Below, piece by piece: positions 56,053-63,675 of a stretch of DNA of 64,000 nt; positions within the stretch are counted from its first letter, which is position 1, and each line of letters opens with the position of its first letter. This DNA is from Planctomycetaceae bacterium. GTDB taxonomy: Bacteria; Planctomycetota; Planctomycetia; Planctomycetales; Planctomycetaceae. Position numbers and translations under genes: made by a program. Where the stretch lies: positions 32,394 to 96,393 of the forward strand of contig JANSXP010000021.1 of the NCBI GenBank assembly GCA_024742875.1, written 5' to 3'. A model generated the notes under the pieces. It was not told where the DNA came from and did not search any database. It saw nothing but the letters and a program-made list of their open reading frames with translations.

Positions 56053-56448
56053 ATGAAACGCTTCGTTCCGGCATCTGTTTCGACGTCCCGCCGCGCCGCG
56101 GTCGCCGTGGAGTTTGCCTTTGTGGCACCTGTCATCTTTCTGATCTTTCTGGCGGCACTGGAACTGACGGCCATCAATCTGGTCCGACAGACGGCCGGAA
56201 ACGCGGCCTACGAAGCCGCCCGCAAACGCATTGTGGCCGGCAGCACCAGTGAAGACGCGCGGCGTGAGGCCGAGCGCCTGCTCAAAGCCGTCTGTCCGGC
56301 CCGCAACGTGAACATATCCGTGCAGGACGAACCGGACGGGGTGCTTGTGTCCATTTCCATCCCCGTCCGGGACAACGCGTGGGCGCTGGGCCGATTCACG
56401 GGCGAACTGACCATCGAAAAACAGTGTCGTCTCACACAGGCCTGGTAA
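56053..56448 (+). CDS. TadE-like pseudopilin
   Basis: 131 residues, nine bases after the vWA gene. Signature SRRAAVAVEFAFVAPVIFLI, then ELTAINLVRQTAGNAAYEAAR and RLLKAVCPARNVNISV. It is the counterpart of 48082-48513 and completes the TadE-vWA-TadE order of the second cassette. Confidence 0.88.
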   Translation: MKRFVPASVSTSRRAAVAVEFAFVAPVIFLIFLAALELTAINLVRQTAGNAAYEAARKRIVAGSTSEDARREAERLLKAVCPARNVNISVQDEPDGVLVSISIPVRDNAWALGRFTGELTIEKQCRLTQAW

Positions 56449-56539
56449 GGTTCCACCGTCGGCAAACCTGCCTTGGAGAACGGCCTTCTGTGTGTGAGAA
56501 TCCGGGCTTTGACGCTTCGAGTTCAACAACGGCCAAACG

Positions 56540-57175
56540 ATGGACCAGCTACTGGACGCCTTAAACGACCTGATCACCGAACACTGGGTCAAATTTCTTG
56601 TCGCCGCGGGACTGACGGCCGCCGGCTGGCTGCTCGGCTGGCGGCGTTCCCGTCAGCAGTGGCGGCGGCGGGAGTTCTTTCACCGCATCAACTTCTCTTT
56701 GACCTCTGTGGTGGATGGCACGCTCCGCATCCGCACGCTGGCCGAGAAATCGTGTGATGATGTTTTCCTGAACGAAACAGCCGTCACACAGATCACGACC
56801 GCCGCCTTACAAACCCAACCTGGCCTGCCGCTCATTCCCCTGCCCGACGAAGACTACTGGTTCTTCCTGAACGCGGTTCTCAACGAAGTGTCGGAGCAGT
56901 TCGCGGCCGGACTGATCGCTAAAGACGCGGGCCTGCCAGTCAAGTCAGCCAGTTACATCATTGCGCTCACCAACGAGGCCGATGGCGATGTGCGAACGCG
57001 AAAAATCCGCGCGCTACTGCTCAATAAATCACTGCTGGAAGGGCTGGAGAAAACGGCGCCGCAGTTTGAGAGCCCGCACCACCGGATTCGCTGGGAAACC
57101 GTACTGCACATCGCAGATCAGTTTCAAAAGACGCCCCGCCGATTCCTCGACGTCGAGATCGTCACGCCCATATAG
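56540..57175 (+). CDS. hypothetical membrane-anchored protein
   Basis: 211 residues, no family recognised. One membrane span near the N-terminus (FLVAAGLTAAGWLLGWRRS), followed by a basic juxtamembrane stretch (RRSRQQWRRREFF) and a cytosolic helical domain with DEDYWFFLNAVLNEVSEQFA and VRTRKIRALLLNKSLLEGL. It lies 91 bp after the last pseudopilin on the same strand and could be read through from it. Convergent with the S1/P1 nuclease gene. Confidence 0.7.
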   Translation: MDQLLDALNDLITEHWVKFLVAAGLTAAGWLLGWRRSRQQWRRREFFHRINFSLTSVVDGTLRIRTLAEKSCDDVFLNETAVTQITTAALQTQPGLPLIPLPDEDYWFFLNAVLNEVSEQFAAGLIAKDAGLPVKSASYIIALTNEADGDVRTRKIRALLLNKSLLEGLEKTAPQFESPHHRIRWETVLHIADQFQKTPRRFLDVEIVTPI

Positions 57176-57204
57176 CGGGCCCGCAGCATCACGACGTGCC
57201 GGGG

Positions 57205-58158
57205 TCACAGGCATTCATTCCAGATGCGGGCCAGTCGGAACGCGGCATACGCCGCCCGCTCCTGCGCGATGCGGCCGGCATTCTTCAGATAGGCTTCTGA
57301 CAGGTCCACAACCTCCAGTTCGGTCCGCCCGCTCCGCTGCGCGGCCCTGAGCGCATCGCCAACATCCGTCGCATACACCACTCCGGCGCCCAGTGCCCGA
57401 CTTTCTTCCAGCCACACCCGAATGGATCGATCAGACGGTTTCCGCGTCGCCCTGCGTGCGGCCGTCCAGACCCGCGTGTTGTTCTTGATCTCAAACATGC
57501 GCCGTTCGATATCTGTTTCATCGAACTGATCACCCAGCAGAGAATCCCAAAGGGCGTGCAGGTTACGTCGCTGCACCGTTTTGATGCGGTTTGCCCCTCG
57601 GTCGCCGTCGGGAAAGATTTGCTTCACGTACAAACTTCCCGCATGGCACGGCTGATGGGAGTCGCCCACAAGGTGTGCGAGCCAGCAAATTGCGAGCGCT
57701 CGCTGATCGGCCTGGGCCGTCTCATCGGCCAGCACTTTGGCGCACAGGTCATAGGCCTGCGCGATATACAGGTCACGCGTCTGCAGACTGGCTGAGGGCG
57801 GCACCGGCCCGGGAAAATCGGGCACTTCCACGTCGACTCCCGGTGTCCCCAAAACGGCTGTGGCCCCCAGTTGGTAGTGCCACGTGGGGCGGTTAAACGT
57901 TTCATCCTGCCGAGCGACGTCCGGCCAGTAGCCCGTGCGGCCGATCTGCCAGCGAGGCACGTTGCGAACCTTCACCTGAGGCTGGAAGTCCACATCAAAT
58001 TTGGGGTGTGACTTTAAAATGGCGTACAGCTTTTCCTGACTGGCCTTGGGCAGTTGCTCAAACGCCAGCAGGGCGATGATATGGTGCCCACACTCCCACC
58101 AGGCGTGCGCTGCTGTTGGGAACGCCATGACGAATACGAGGATACACGTACGAAACAT
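57205..58158 (-). CDS. secreted S1/P1-family nuclease
   Basis: 317 residues from ATG 58158; an upstream in-frame start (58215) gives an unlikely leader. Signal peptide LVFVMAFPTAAHA, then mature WWECGH, in which the first residue would be Trp1, a zinc ligand, and His6 follows as in P1. Other ligands: Asp in GYWPDVAR, His in WHYQ, HLVGDSHQPCH with His/Asp/His, and NLHALWDSL with His/Asp. All nine trinuclear-zinc ligands are accounted for. Hydrolyses single-stranded nucleic acids outside the cytoplasm, probably for nutrient use. Confidence 0.94.
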   Translation of the reverse strand: MFRTCILVFVMAFPTAAHAWWECGHHIIALLAFEQLPKASQEKLYAILKSHPKFDVDFQPQVKVRNVPRWQIGRTGYWPDVARQDETFNRPTWHYQLGATAVLGTPGVDVEVPDFPGPVPPSASLQTRDLYIAQAYDLCAKVLADETAQADQRALAICWLAHLVGDSHQPCHAGSLYVKQIFPDGDRGANRIKTVQRRNLHALWDSLLGDQFDETDIERRMFEIKNNTRVWTAARRATRKPSDRSIRVWLEESRALGAGVVYATDVGDALRAAQRSGRTELEVVDLSEAYLKNAGRIAQERAAYAAFRLARIWNECL

Positions 58159-58231
58159 CGTTGAAACCCGAAAGTAATTAAGTGACGGGCAGTAGTTTGC
58201 AGAGTCGTTCGCCAATCCCCCAGTTCATCGG

Positions 58232-58265
58232 GCCTGCAATTGGGGATTAGTTCACAATTGCAGGC
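58232..58265. promoter_or_regulatory. strong inverted repeat between the nuclease gene and the tRNA cluster
   Basis: Perfect 11-bp arms GCCTGCAATTG and CAATTGCAGGC with a 12-base loop, 74 bases upstream of the nuclease start. No T-tract on either side. An operator or leader hairpin of the nuclease gene is the simplest reading. Confidence 0.5.
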
Positions 58266-58354
58266 AGAACGTCCACAGGGCCTGCTGAAATTCCGAACCC
58301 ATTTTCCCCAGCGGGGTCTGTGATAAGGAGCCTCGCGGCAGCAGCGAGGAGCCC

Positions 58355-58445
58355 GGGAGGGCAAGTCCATGGGTGAGGACAGCTGTTTCGAAAACAGTCG
58401 AGCGTACTTGCGTGCGCCTTAGGGGTTCGACTCCCCTTCCTCCCG
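58355..58445 (+). tRNA. tRNA-Ser(CGA)
   Basis: 91 bases. Acceptor GGGAGGG/TCCTCCC (7 bp with one G-T), D stem GTCC/GGAC, anticodon stem GCTGT/ACAGT with loop TTCGAAA giving anticodon CGA (UCG codon), a 22-base variable region that can pair as a class II arm, T arm AGGGG/CCCCT with TTCGACT loop, and discriminator G. The 3' CCA is not encoded. Position 8 is C instead of the usual T, an oddity. Confidence 0.75.
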
Positions 58446-58458
58446 CTCAACCGCCGAA

Positions 58459-58532
58459 TACGAGGTCGTTTCTGCTGGTAGAAATCCGTGACTTTGACTC
58501 AAGAGTTTGCAGGTTCGATCCTGCCCTCGCAA
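58459..58532 (+). tRNA. degenerate tRNA-Gln(TTG)-like sequence
   Basis: 74 bases, starting 13 bases after tRNA-Ser. Acceptor TACGAGG/CCTCGCA (one A-C mismatch), D stem TTTC/GAAA with loop TGCTGGTA, anticodon stem CGTGA/TCAAG with one G-A mismatch, and loop CTTTGAC giving anticodon TTG. The T stem GCAGG/CCTGC encloses only six bases (TTCGAT) instead of seven. It may be a decayed tRNA or a divergent member of an accessory tRNA array. Confidence 0.45.
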
Positions 58533-58536
58533 CTTC

Positions 58537-58619
58537 GGAAGTCATCCGGCTGGATGAGGACGGCGTCTTGAAAACGTCGGCGGCAAGTGGTGTTGTGGGT
58601 TCGAGTCCCACGGCTTCCG
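58537..58619 (+). tRNA. tRNA-Ser(TGA)
   Basis: 83 bases, four bases after the Gln-like sequence. Acceptor GGAAGTC/GGCTTCC, anticodon stem GGCGT/ACGTC with loop CTTGAAA giving anticodon TGA (UCA codon), a 16-base variable region, T arm GTGGG/CCCAC with loop TTCGAGT, discriminator G. The spacer between acceptor and D stem is one base short and the variable arm is short for serine, so it is somewhat aberrant. No encoded CCA. Confidence 0.7.
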
Positions 58620-58679
58620 CTCCTCAGCGCCTTCACGGTCCAGTCACCAGAATGCGAAGTGCCCCCCAACGGAACGGCC

Positions 58680-58915
58680 GCGTTTAGTGAATCTTGAGCG
58701 ACAGGAAGGCTGCGAGACAGCCCCATGGTGAAGCGATGAGTGCGACCGCTGTGATGGCCTGGAGACACTCCAGAACGTGGGTGACAGCGACACGCTCAAC
58801 GCCTATCGAATCATCCGTACCGAAGACATCCTGCACAACAACGGATCAGGCAGGCGGAGACAGAAACACACTCGGCGACGCGCTGCTTCCGCATGGAAAC
58901 GCTGTCCACTAACCC
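58680..58915 (+). other. structured non-coding stretch after the tRNA cluster
   Basis: No convincing gene. Several short hairpins occur in order: GGCTG/CAGCC (loop CGAGA), CTGGAG/CTCCAG (loop ACA), and a long-range CCGT/ACGG pairing. The dense hairpins and phrases such as GAACGTGGGTGACAG give an impression of group II intron RNA, but I cannot identify a 5' boundary or domain V, so this is only a possibility. A plain decayed sequence is equally likely. Confidence 0.3.
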
Positions 58916-58932
58916 AGAGTGTCATGATCAAC

Positions 58933-59573
58933 TTATTCGTCCCATCCGGATCGCCCCATTGCCCTCAACAGATCGATAGCCGTTTCGCGGTCATCATTCA
59001 TCACGTGGGCGTCGCCACCGTGCTCCACGAGCAGCTTCCAAATCTGCTCGGAAGACCTTGACGAGGCACAATTGTGCATGGCTGTATTGCCCCGGCTTTC
59101 GACCACGTTCGGATTCGCGCCACTGGCCAGCAGGATGCCAACACAGTCACTATGATTGTTGCCAACGGCATACGTCAGCGCAGTCTGACCGTTGTGGTCC
59201 AGTGAATTGACATCAACTCGGGAGACGATGTATCTCACGGCGTCAACGTCGTTGACAATGCAGGCGGAACAGAGTGTGTCCAGCAGCTGGCCCTCCGACG
59301 TGTTGCGGAGTTCCGCCGCCGACTTAAAGCTGCGCGGATCGTCGGGAAGCAGGTCGAGTTCATCGGCCGCGCCCCAATAATCCAGCCATAACTGTCATCG
59401 TGCTGCAGTGGATCCAGTTGCTCGGCTGTCGCTTCTTCAAAGAACACTTCAAATTCCCTGAGCGCCTCAGGGTCCGCCCTGAGCAGATCCGTCAGCGTCC
59501 CATACCCGAAGTATCCGCCCTCTGGCTCATGCTGTTTTGCAAACGCAATGAGGCTCTCAACCAACGTCGACAT
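58933..59573 (-). pseudogene. ankyrin-repeat protein gene with a frameshift
   Basis: Two frames read as one protein if a single -1 shift is placed at about 59364-59375 (GC-rich GGGGCGCGGCC on the minus strand). The 5' part has YFGYGTLTDLLRADPEALREF and ends at DDSYGWIIGA; in the other frame it continues as ADELDLLPDDPRSF, then VNSLDHNGQTALTYAVGNNH, GILLASGANPNVVESRGNTA and LLVEHGGDAHV, which are ankyrin repeats. Together they make about 213 residues. A sequencing error, true mutation or programmed shift cannot be told apart here. No signal peptide. Confidence 0.75.
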
Positions 59574-59702
59574 CTTCTTATGCCCAGTCTTCAGCGTACC
59601 CTCCTGGTGCTGGTAACGATTCTGTTTAGAGCATTACGGCAACGGTCCAGGAATCATAATGCATTCAGAGCGATGAGATCTGCCGTTCAGCGGGCTGACC
59701 AA

Positions 59703-60923
59703 TTACTCCCTGTCGTCGCGATCGGCCGATGATCGCTCCAGATCTTCCAACAGCCTTTGGGCACGAGTCTTCCACCAGCGAAGTCGTGGCGTGCTCGAAT
59801 CATTCGTGGCAGTGTCCTGCAGAAGGGGAATGGCGACGGACGGATCAGAGGCAACTCGGACAAGCGCTTCAGCGGCGCGGAGACGCGAATCTGTCTCCTC
59901 ATCCGCCAGTTGTCGCGTCAGAGCCGGGACCGCGGTATCAGCCCCCCGGCCAATGTGGCTCAGACCGCGCGCCGCTTCTGCTCGCACTTTTGGATCGGTG
60001 TCGGACAGTGCCGCGATCAGAGCCGTTACGGCCAGTTCTGTAGACTCACGACTCGCTCGATAGTCGGGCATATCGCCGTCGCGAACCACCTTGCCCCTCT
60101 CCAGGGGAAACGGGCTGGCCAGCAGGCCCACCGCATGGGCCGCCTTGCTCCTCGTGCTGCTATCCTCATCCGTGAGCAGTGTGATCATCGCAGGAATCAA
60201 TGGGTGGCCCTTGTGCCCCATATTGCCGACGACACTCGCAAGATGGCTGCGGGTGTCTGCAGACGCGCTCTGCAGCGCACCGCGGAGAGTGGGAACAATG
60301 GTGACTTTCAGTTGTGGGTCCACGTCTTCGTGACGTGCCAGTATGGCCATTGCGACAGCCGCCTGGTGCCGAACTTTCGGATCAGCGTCATTCTCAGCGA
60401 CATTCGTCAGTGCTGATATCTTTGTGCCAGCCTGAACGGTGCTCCATGTCAGACCGCAGCAGAATGCCGCGTTTTTTCTGGTCGTCGCGTCCTCACTCTG
60501 AAGTGCCTGCAGCAGACCGGGGATCGCCGGTGCCCCCCGCTTGTTCAGTGAAACTGCAAAGGAGTTGCCACCAATCGGTCGACTGAGTCCGTCGAGCAGA
60601 GATTCCAGCGATTTCTCGCCGTCCTGTCCCTCGGTCGCCGCCGTACCGGTCGCCCCGTTCTCGATTTTCGCACGCCCACTCGGCCCACTCGGCCCACTCC
60701 CGGGCGCACTCCCGGGCGCACTCCCGGGCCCCACATTCGCACCGTCTGTCAAATTCCGGCTGGACTGCTGCGTGACAGACTGCTTGAGTTCGCCAGCCGC
60801 CTCGGATGACAGGCCGTCCTTCGCTTTCCCATTCGCACTTCCATCAGAGCAGCCGCACACACCGCCCAGAAACGGCACGGCGACAAGGAGAAGGATTTGT
60901 TTTCGCCCAGCGAACAGCAGCAT
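59703..60923 (-). CDS. HEAT-repeat lipoprotein
   Basis: 406 residues from ATG 60923; the frame is open 30 codons further but without a signal-like sequence. The start LFAGRKQILLLVAVPFLGG runs into VCGCSDG, a plausible lipobox with the modified Cys. A Gly/Pro/Ser linker with GPGSAPGSAPGSGP repeats (12-bp DNA repeats near 60700-60727) leads to HEAT/PBS-type helical repeats: TRKNAAFCCG, KVRHQAAVAMAILA, TRSKAAHAVGLLA, KVRAEAARGLSHIG, RLRAAEALVRVA. A protein-interaction scaffold attached to a membrane is the likely role. It stands alone. Confidence 0.82.
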   Translation of the reverse strand: MLLFAGRKQILLLVAVPFLGGVCGCSDGSANGKAKDGLSSEAAGELKQSVTQQSSRNLTDGANVGPGSAPGSAPGSGPSGPSGRAKIENGATGTAATEGQDGEKSLESLLDGLSRPIGGNSFAVSLNKRGAPAIPGLLQALQSEDATTRKNAAFCCGLTWSTVQAGTKISALTNVAENDADPKVRHQAAVAMAILARHEDVDPQLKVTIVPTLRGALQSASADTRSHLASVVGNMGHKGHPLIPAMITLLTDEDSSTRSKAAHAVGLLASPFPLERGKVVRDGDMPDYRASRESTELAVTALIAALSDTDPKVRAEAARGLSHIGRGADTAVPALTRQLADEETDSRLRAAEALVRVASDPSVAIPLLQDTATNDSSTPRLRWWKTRAQRLLEDLERSSADRDDRE

Positions 60924-61296
60924 TGTCAGACTCTTCAAGGATGGAACATCGTGGCCCTGGTGGTTCGTGAAGACGTCGTTCTGAGCGCAGAGGATCAGAA
61001 AGTCTGCAGACATTCCGCCGTTTTGGCGAGACGCTCAACGCGGCAGTTCGCCAAACGCGGACCTGGTGCTGGGGATTATTGCTGGAGACACCCTCGGCGT
61101 GCCAGCCACAGAACACTCCCATATCCCTGTGCCAACAGAGGCATGACCTGACCGCACTCCCACACGATCAGTCAATGGTGAGATGCAAGAGTCTTCGGCG
61201 ATCGCTTCGCTAACGAAAATCATCATTCAGAGGTGACCGGCGATGATTCCTGTCGCAATGGGCCAGCACAACCTGACAGCACGGCATCACACAGGG
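60924..61296. other. 373-bp gap with no recognised feature
   Basis: Lies upstream of the HEAT lipoprotein gene and after a minus-strand secreted protein. No terminator, repeat or ORF with family resemblance is visible; it should contain the lipoprotein promoter. Confidence 0.5.
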
Positions 61297-61854
61297 CTAT
61301 CGAGGAGATGCTGCCTTTCCCGTGCGTTCCTGAGTCAACGAATTGAATGAGCGAAACTGAAGAGACTTCTCGAACTTCGCAATCGTCTCGGCTCGGGGAA
61401 GATCAGGAACCATGGAAATATGGATGTCGATCCAGCGCCCGTTGTGAGCCACATAGTAGTTGACGTTGTGCCTGGGTGCTTTGGCGGGAACGCCCATAAG
61501 ATCATAGGTCACTTTGACAAAATCATCGCCCTTTTTGATCTCCACGGAGCCCGCATCAATGAGCGGGTTGCGTTTCATTTTGGGCCAGTAGTGCTCAAAA
61601 CAGTCGACGTGCGTATTGGACGGCACCGCAGGCTGTTCAACGAAGGCAGAGATATTGAACCCATTGGCCGAGGCGGCCTGGTAATGATAGCCACTTTCAC
61701 GAAGTTGCCCCTGAAATACGGCGAGCTTCGGTGTCTCCGCAAAGAGACACCACGATTCCCCGAGGACGGGAGCAACAAAGCCATCGGCTTTGGCCACGCC
61801 GATGGTTCCTGAACAAACGAAAGCCGTCACGGCAAAATAGACAAAACGATTCAT
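61297..61854 (-). CDS. small secreted hypothetical protein
   Basis: 185 residues from ATG 61854. Signal peptide MNRFVYFAVTAFVCSGTIGV followed by AKADG. The mature part has no family I recognise; it has a single-domain alpha/beta look (YHYQAASANGFNISAFVEQP, FVKVTYDLMGVPAKAP, RWIDIHISMVPDLPRAETI). Two Cys residues (in SWCLF and VDCFE) could form a disulfide. Gene composition is less GC-rich than the core genes, as in the rest of this end of the window. Confidence 0.65.
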   Translation of the reverse strand: MNRFVYFAVTAFVCSGTIGVAKADGFVAPVLGESWCLFAETPKLAVFQGQLRESGYHYQAASANGFNISAFVEQPAVPSNTHVDCFEHYWPKMKRNPLIDAGSVEIKKGDDFVKVTYDLMGVPAKAPRHNVNYYVAHNGRWIDIHISMVPDLPRAETIAKFEKSLQFRSFNSLTQERTGKAASPR

Positions 61855-61980
61855 TCGGTAGTCTCGCAAGACATTAAGATATTTCTTCCGGCGAAAGTTC
61901 GGCCCACACGCATAAAATACGCCAGCCATTCAACACAGCATAGGCGGACCTCAGGCCGAACATCTCCACTCCAGGCGAAC

Positions 61981-62421
61981 TCAAATCGTCGAAATTGAGA
62001 TGATCGCCGTCAGCAGGATAATGCCGGGAAACCAAACCAGAAGCAAAGACCAGATCCCGAAACCGAACAACATCTTGAATGGAAAGGCCACTGGCTTCCC
62101 TTCCCCCAAACGAGTCTGCACCACATCCTTCAGAGAAAGCAGTCCGCCAAGGCACGCACCAACAACCGCGCATCCACAGAGAATAGCAGCAATGACGGAC
62201 GGATCTTTAGGCAACATTGCTCCGCCACGTCGACTCCCCCGAATTGCCATCACGGCGACTACGACAGGCGTTGCGACGGCCGCACCGATCGTCTTCAGCC
62301 AGAACGATGCCCCTTCAGCCACCAGATCGCCAAGAGTAGAACCAACAAGCGACGTGCTGTCGTCAGCATGGACGGAGACATGACTTTGACCGTTGTCTGG
62401 TTGATGACTTTCATAACCCAT
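61981..62421 (-). CDS. hypothetical membrane protein
   Basis: 146 residues. A polar N-terminal ~35 residues precedes three hydrophobic segments (about 44-59 FWLKTIGAAVATPVVVAV, 77-95 VIAAILCGCAVVGACLGGLL, 120-143 FGFGIWSLLLVWFPGIILLTA). AAAGGA lies about 11 bases before the ATG. No family recognised. It sits upstream of the secreted-protein gene on the same strand, 126 bp away. Confidence 0.6.
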   Translation of the reverse strand: MGYESHQPDNGQSHVSVHADDSTSLVGSTLGDLVAEGASFWLKTIGAAVATPVVVAVMAIRGSRRGGAMLPKDPSVIAAILCGCAVVGACLGGLLSLKDVVQTRLGEGKPVAFPFKMLFGFGIWSLLLVWFPGIILLTAIISISTI

Positions 62422-62638
62422 GGAGGCTTTATCCTTTCTTCTGTTTCGCGATAGTTATAGCGGCTTCCAAAAACGAAAGCGCGAATTCGTCTGTGACGAG
62501 GAGTGTGTAAAGCAACAGTTTTCCGACGCGGACACTGGCATAGACTGGAGAACTGACGTGGCTCGCAACGCCTGTGCACTGCCTTGTCAGGCGACTTTTC
62601 GGATCGCCCGGTTCCGTCAGGAACGCACATCGCGAAGT

Positions 62639-62740
62639 TTAGACGATCGACTTGTCCATGAGGAGCACACCAACCAGATGATCCATTTCATGCTGAATGA
62701 CCCAGGACGGGCTGGAATGGCGGGGTCCTTTGGTCCAGTG
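62639..62740 (-). pseudogene. peptide deformylase C-terminal fragment
   Basis: On the minus strand a 33-codon open stretch ends in WVIQHEMDHLVGVLLMDKS, then IV and a stop. QHEMDH is the HExxH metal site of peptide deformylases, with the expected DHLxGxLxMDK context. The frame is closed by a stop at 62741-62743, and neither the GxGLAAxQ nor EGCLS motif is found upstream, so only the 3' end of a def gene remains. A functional def must lie elsewhere. The whole interval 62422-63075 holds no intact gene. Confidence 0.8.
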
Positions 62741-62894
62741 TTAATGAGAGTCATCAAAGCAAGCCGCCAAGGCAGGCCGCCGGTGCACCCCATCTTTAGC
62801 GAAGAAGCTACAGTGCAGATGAGCCATACATGTCACCCAAGTGTACGCAGGGCAGGGTGGCCCGCAGCCACAGACGAGTTGCCGCCAGGGATGG

Positions 62895-62946
62895 GTAGCA
62901 CCGTCGGCTTGTAGCACCGTTGGCTTGTAGCACCGTTGGCTTGTAG
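62895..62946. repeat. 16-bp tandem repeat, 3.25 copies
   Basis: Unit GTAGCACCGTTGGCTT; the first copy has one change (CGTCGG for CGTTGG), the next two are identical, and GTAG begins a fourth. It lies in the gene-poor stretch between the deformylase fragment and the DUF695-like gene. Confidence 0.92.
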
Positions 62947-63075
62947 TCGAAGAAGAAGACGCCGTCAAAGGAAAAAGTATTCACATTTCGATTGCCGTAT
63001 ACCGTTGTCGATCACCGGGTTGCCGCCAGCGAAGTGCAGATTCGACCCGGACGGCAACTCCGGTGCATTGTCTTG

Positions 63076-63522
63076 TTATCCGCCATCTCGGTCGGGCAGG
63101 AACTGAAGGAAGGTGTTCCATTCGCGATCCCAAACAGCTTGGCATTGAACGTCGTGTGAAATGTCCAGTCCCCGAAGCGATTCGTGCATTGCCGCAATGT
63201 CCGCTCCGGGTTTGATGTAAAACACCAGTTCCTTCATTGCGGCATTCGTCAGTGTCAGGACATGGATACCTTCGGCACCGTACGTGACGGTTTCAATAAT
63301 CTTGTCTTCAAGCTCTGCCAACGCTTCGTTCTCTTCTGGATCAGGCAAGTCCGTGCCAATCGCTGCTTGCATCGGCATTGCAAATCCGAGTTTGATTCCG
63401 AGGTCCGCGTGACCAACGATGGAGCGTGCGGATTCGTTAATCCGAACGAAGAGCGGCATACCGTCAAAATCCATCTCCGCAAGGGACCAGAGATGTTCAT
63501 TTTGGTCTGGAATCAACGGCAT
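63076..63522 (-). CDS. DUF695-like protein
   Basis: 148 residues from ATG 63522; upstream in-frame Met at 63567 is possible. The sequence starts with a segment on the pattern of DUF695 proteins (LAEMDFDGMPLFVRINESA, then LGFAMPMQAAIGTDLPDP, with KIIETVTYGAEGIHVLTLT and ELVFYIKP), a cytosolic family of unknown function often found among toxin-like or immunity-type genes. No partner gene is evident. It is isolated among decayed sequences. Confidence 0.65.
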   Translation of the reverse strand: MPLIPDQNEHLWSLAEMDFDGMPLFVRINESARSIVGHADLGIKLGFAMPMQAAIGTDLPDPEENEALAELEDKIIETVTYGAEGIHVLTLTNAAMKELVFYIKPGADIAAMHESLRGLDISHDVQCQAVWDREWNTFLQFLPDRDGG

Positions 63523-63675
63523 TGTGGTTGTGAGAGAAAGGCGAGTTCTGGCGGATAAAGAATCCATGAAAGCCGTGTGGGGCGTCGGGTGTTAGCCTGA
63601 CGCCCAGGGATACCCCACGAGCTGGCTGCATAGTGCAGTCGCTCATCAACATCACACGTTGAAAGGTCACACGGC

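Noticed and set aside
48082..56448. A complete Tad/Flp pilus locus
   Set aside because: Only TadE-like and vWA genes are present; CpaB, secretin, CpaE/F, TadB/C and the prepilin peptidase are missing.
58355..58445. A tRNA for selenocysteine (selC), because of the D-arm GGTGA phrase and long variable arm near a candidate selenoprotein
   Set aside because: The anticodon loop reads TTCGAAA, i.e. CGA (serine), not TCA, and the acceptor stem is seven pairs rather than eight.
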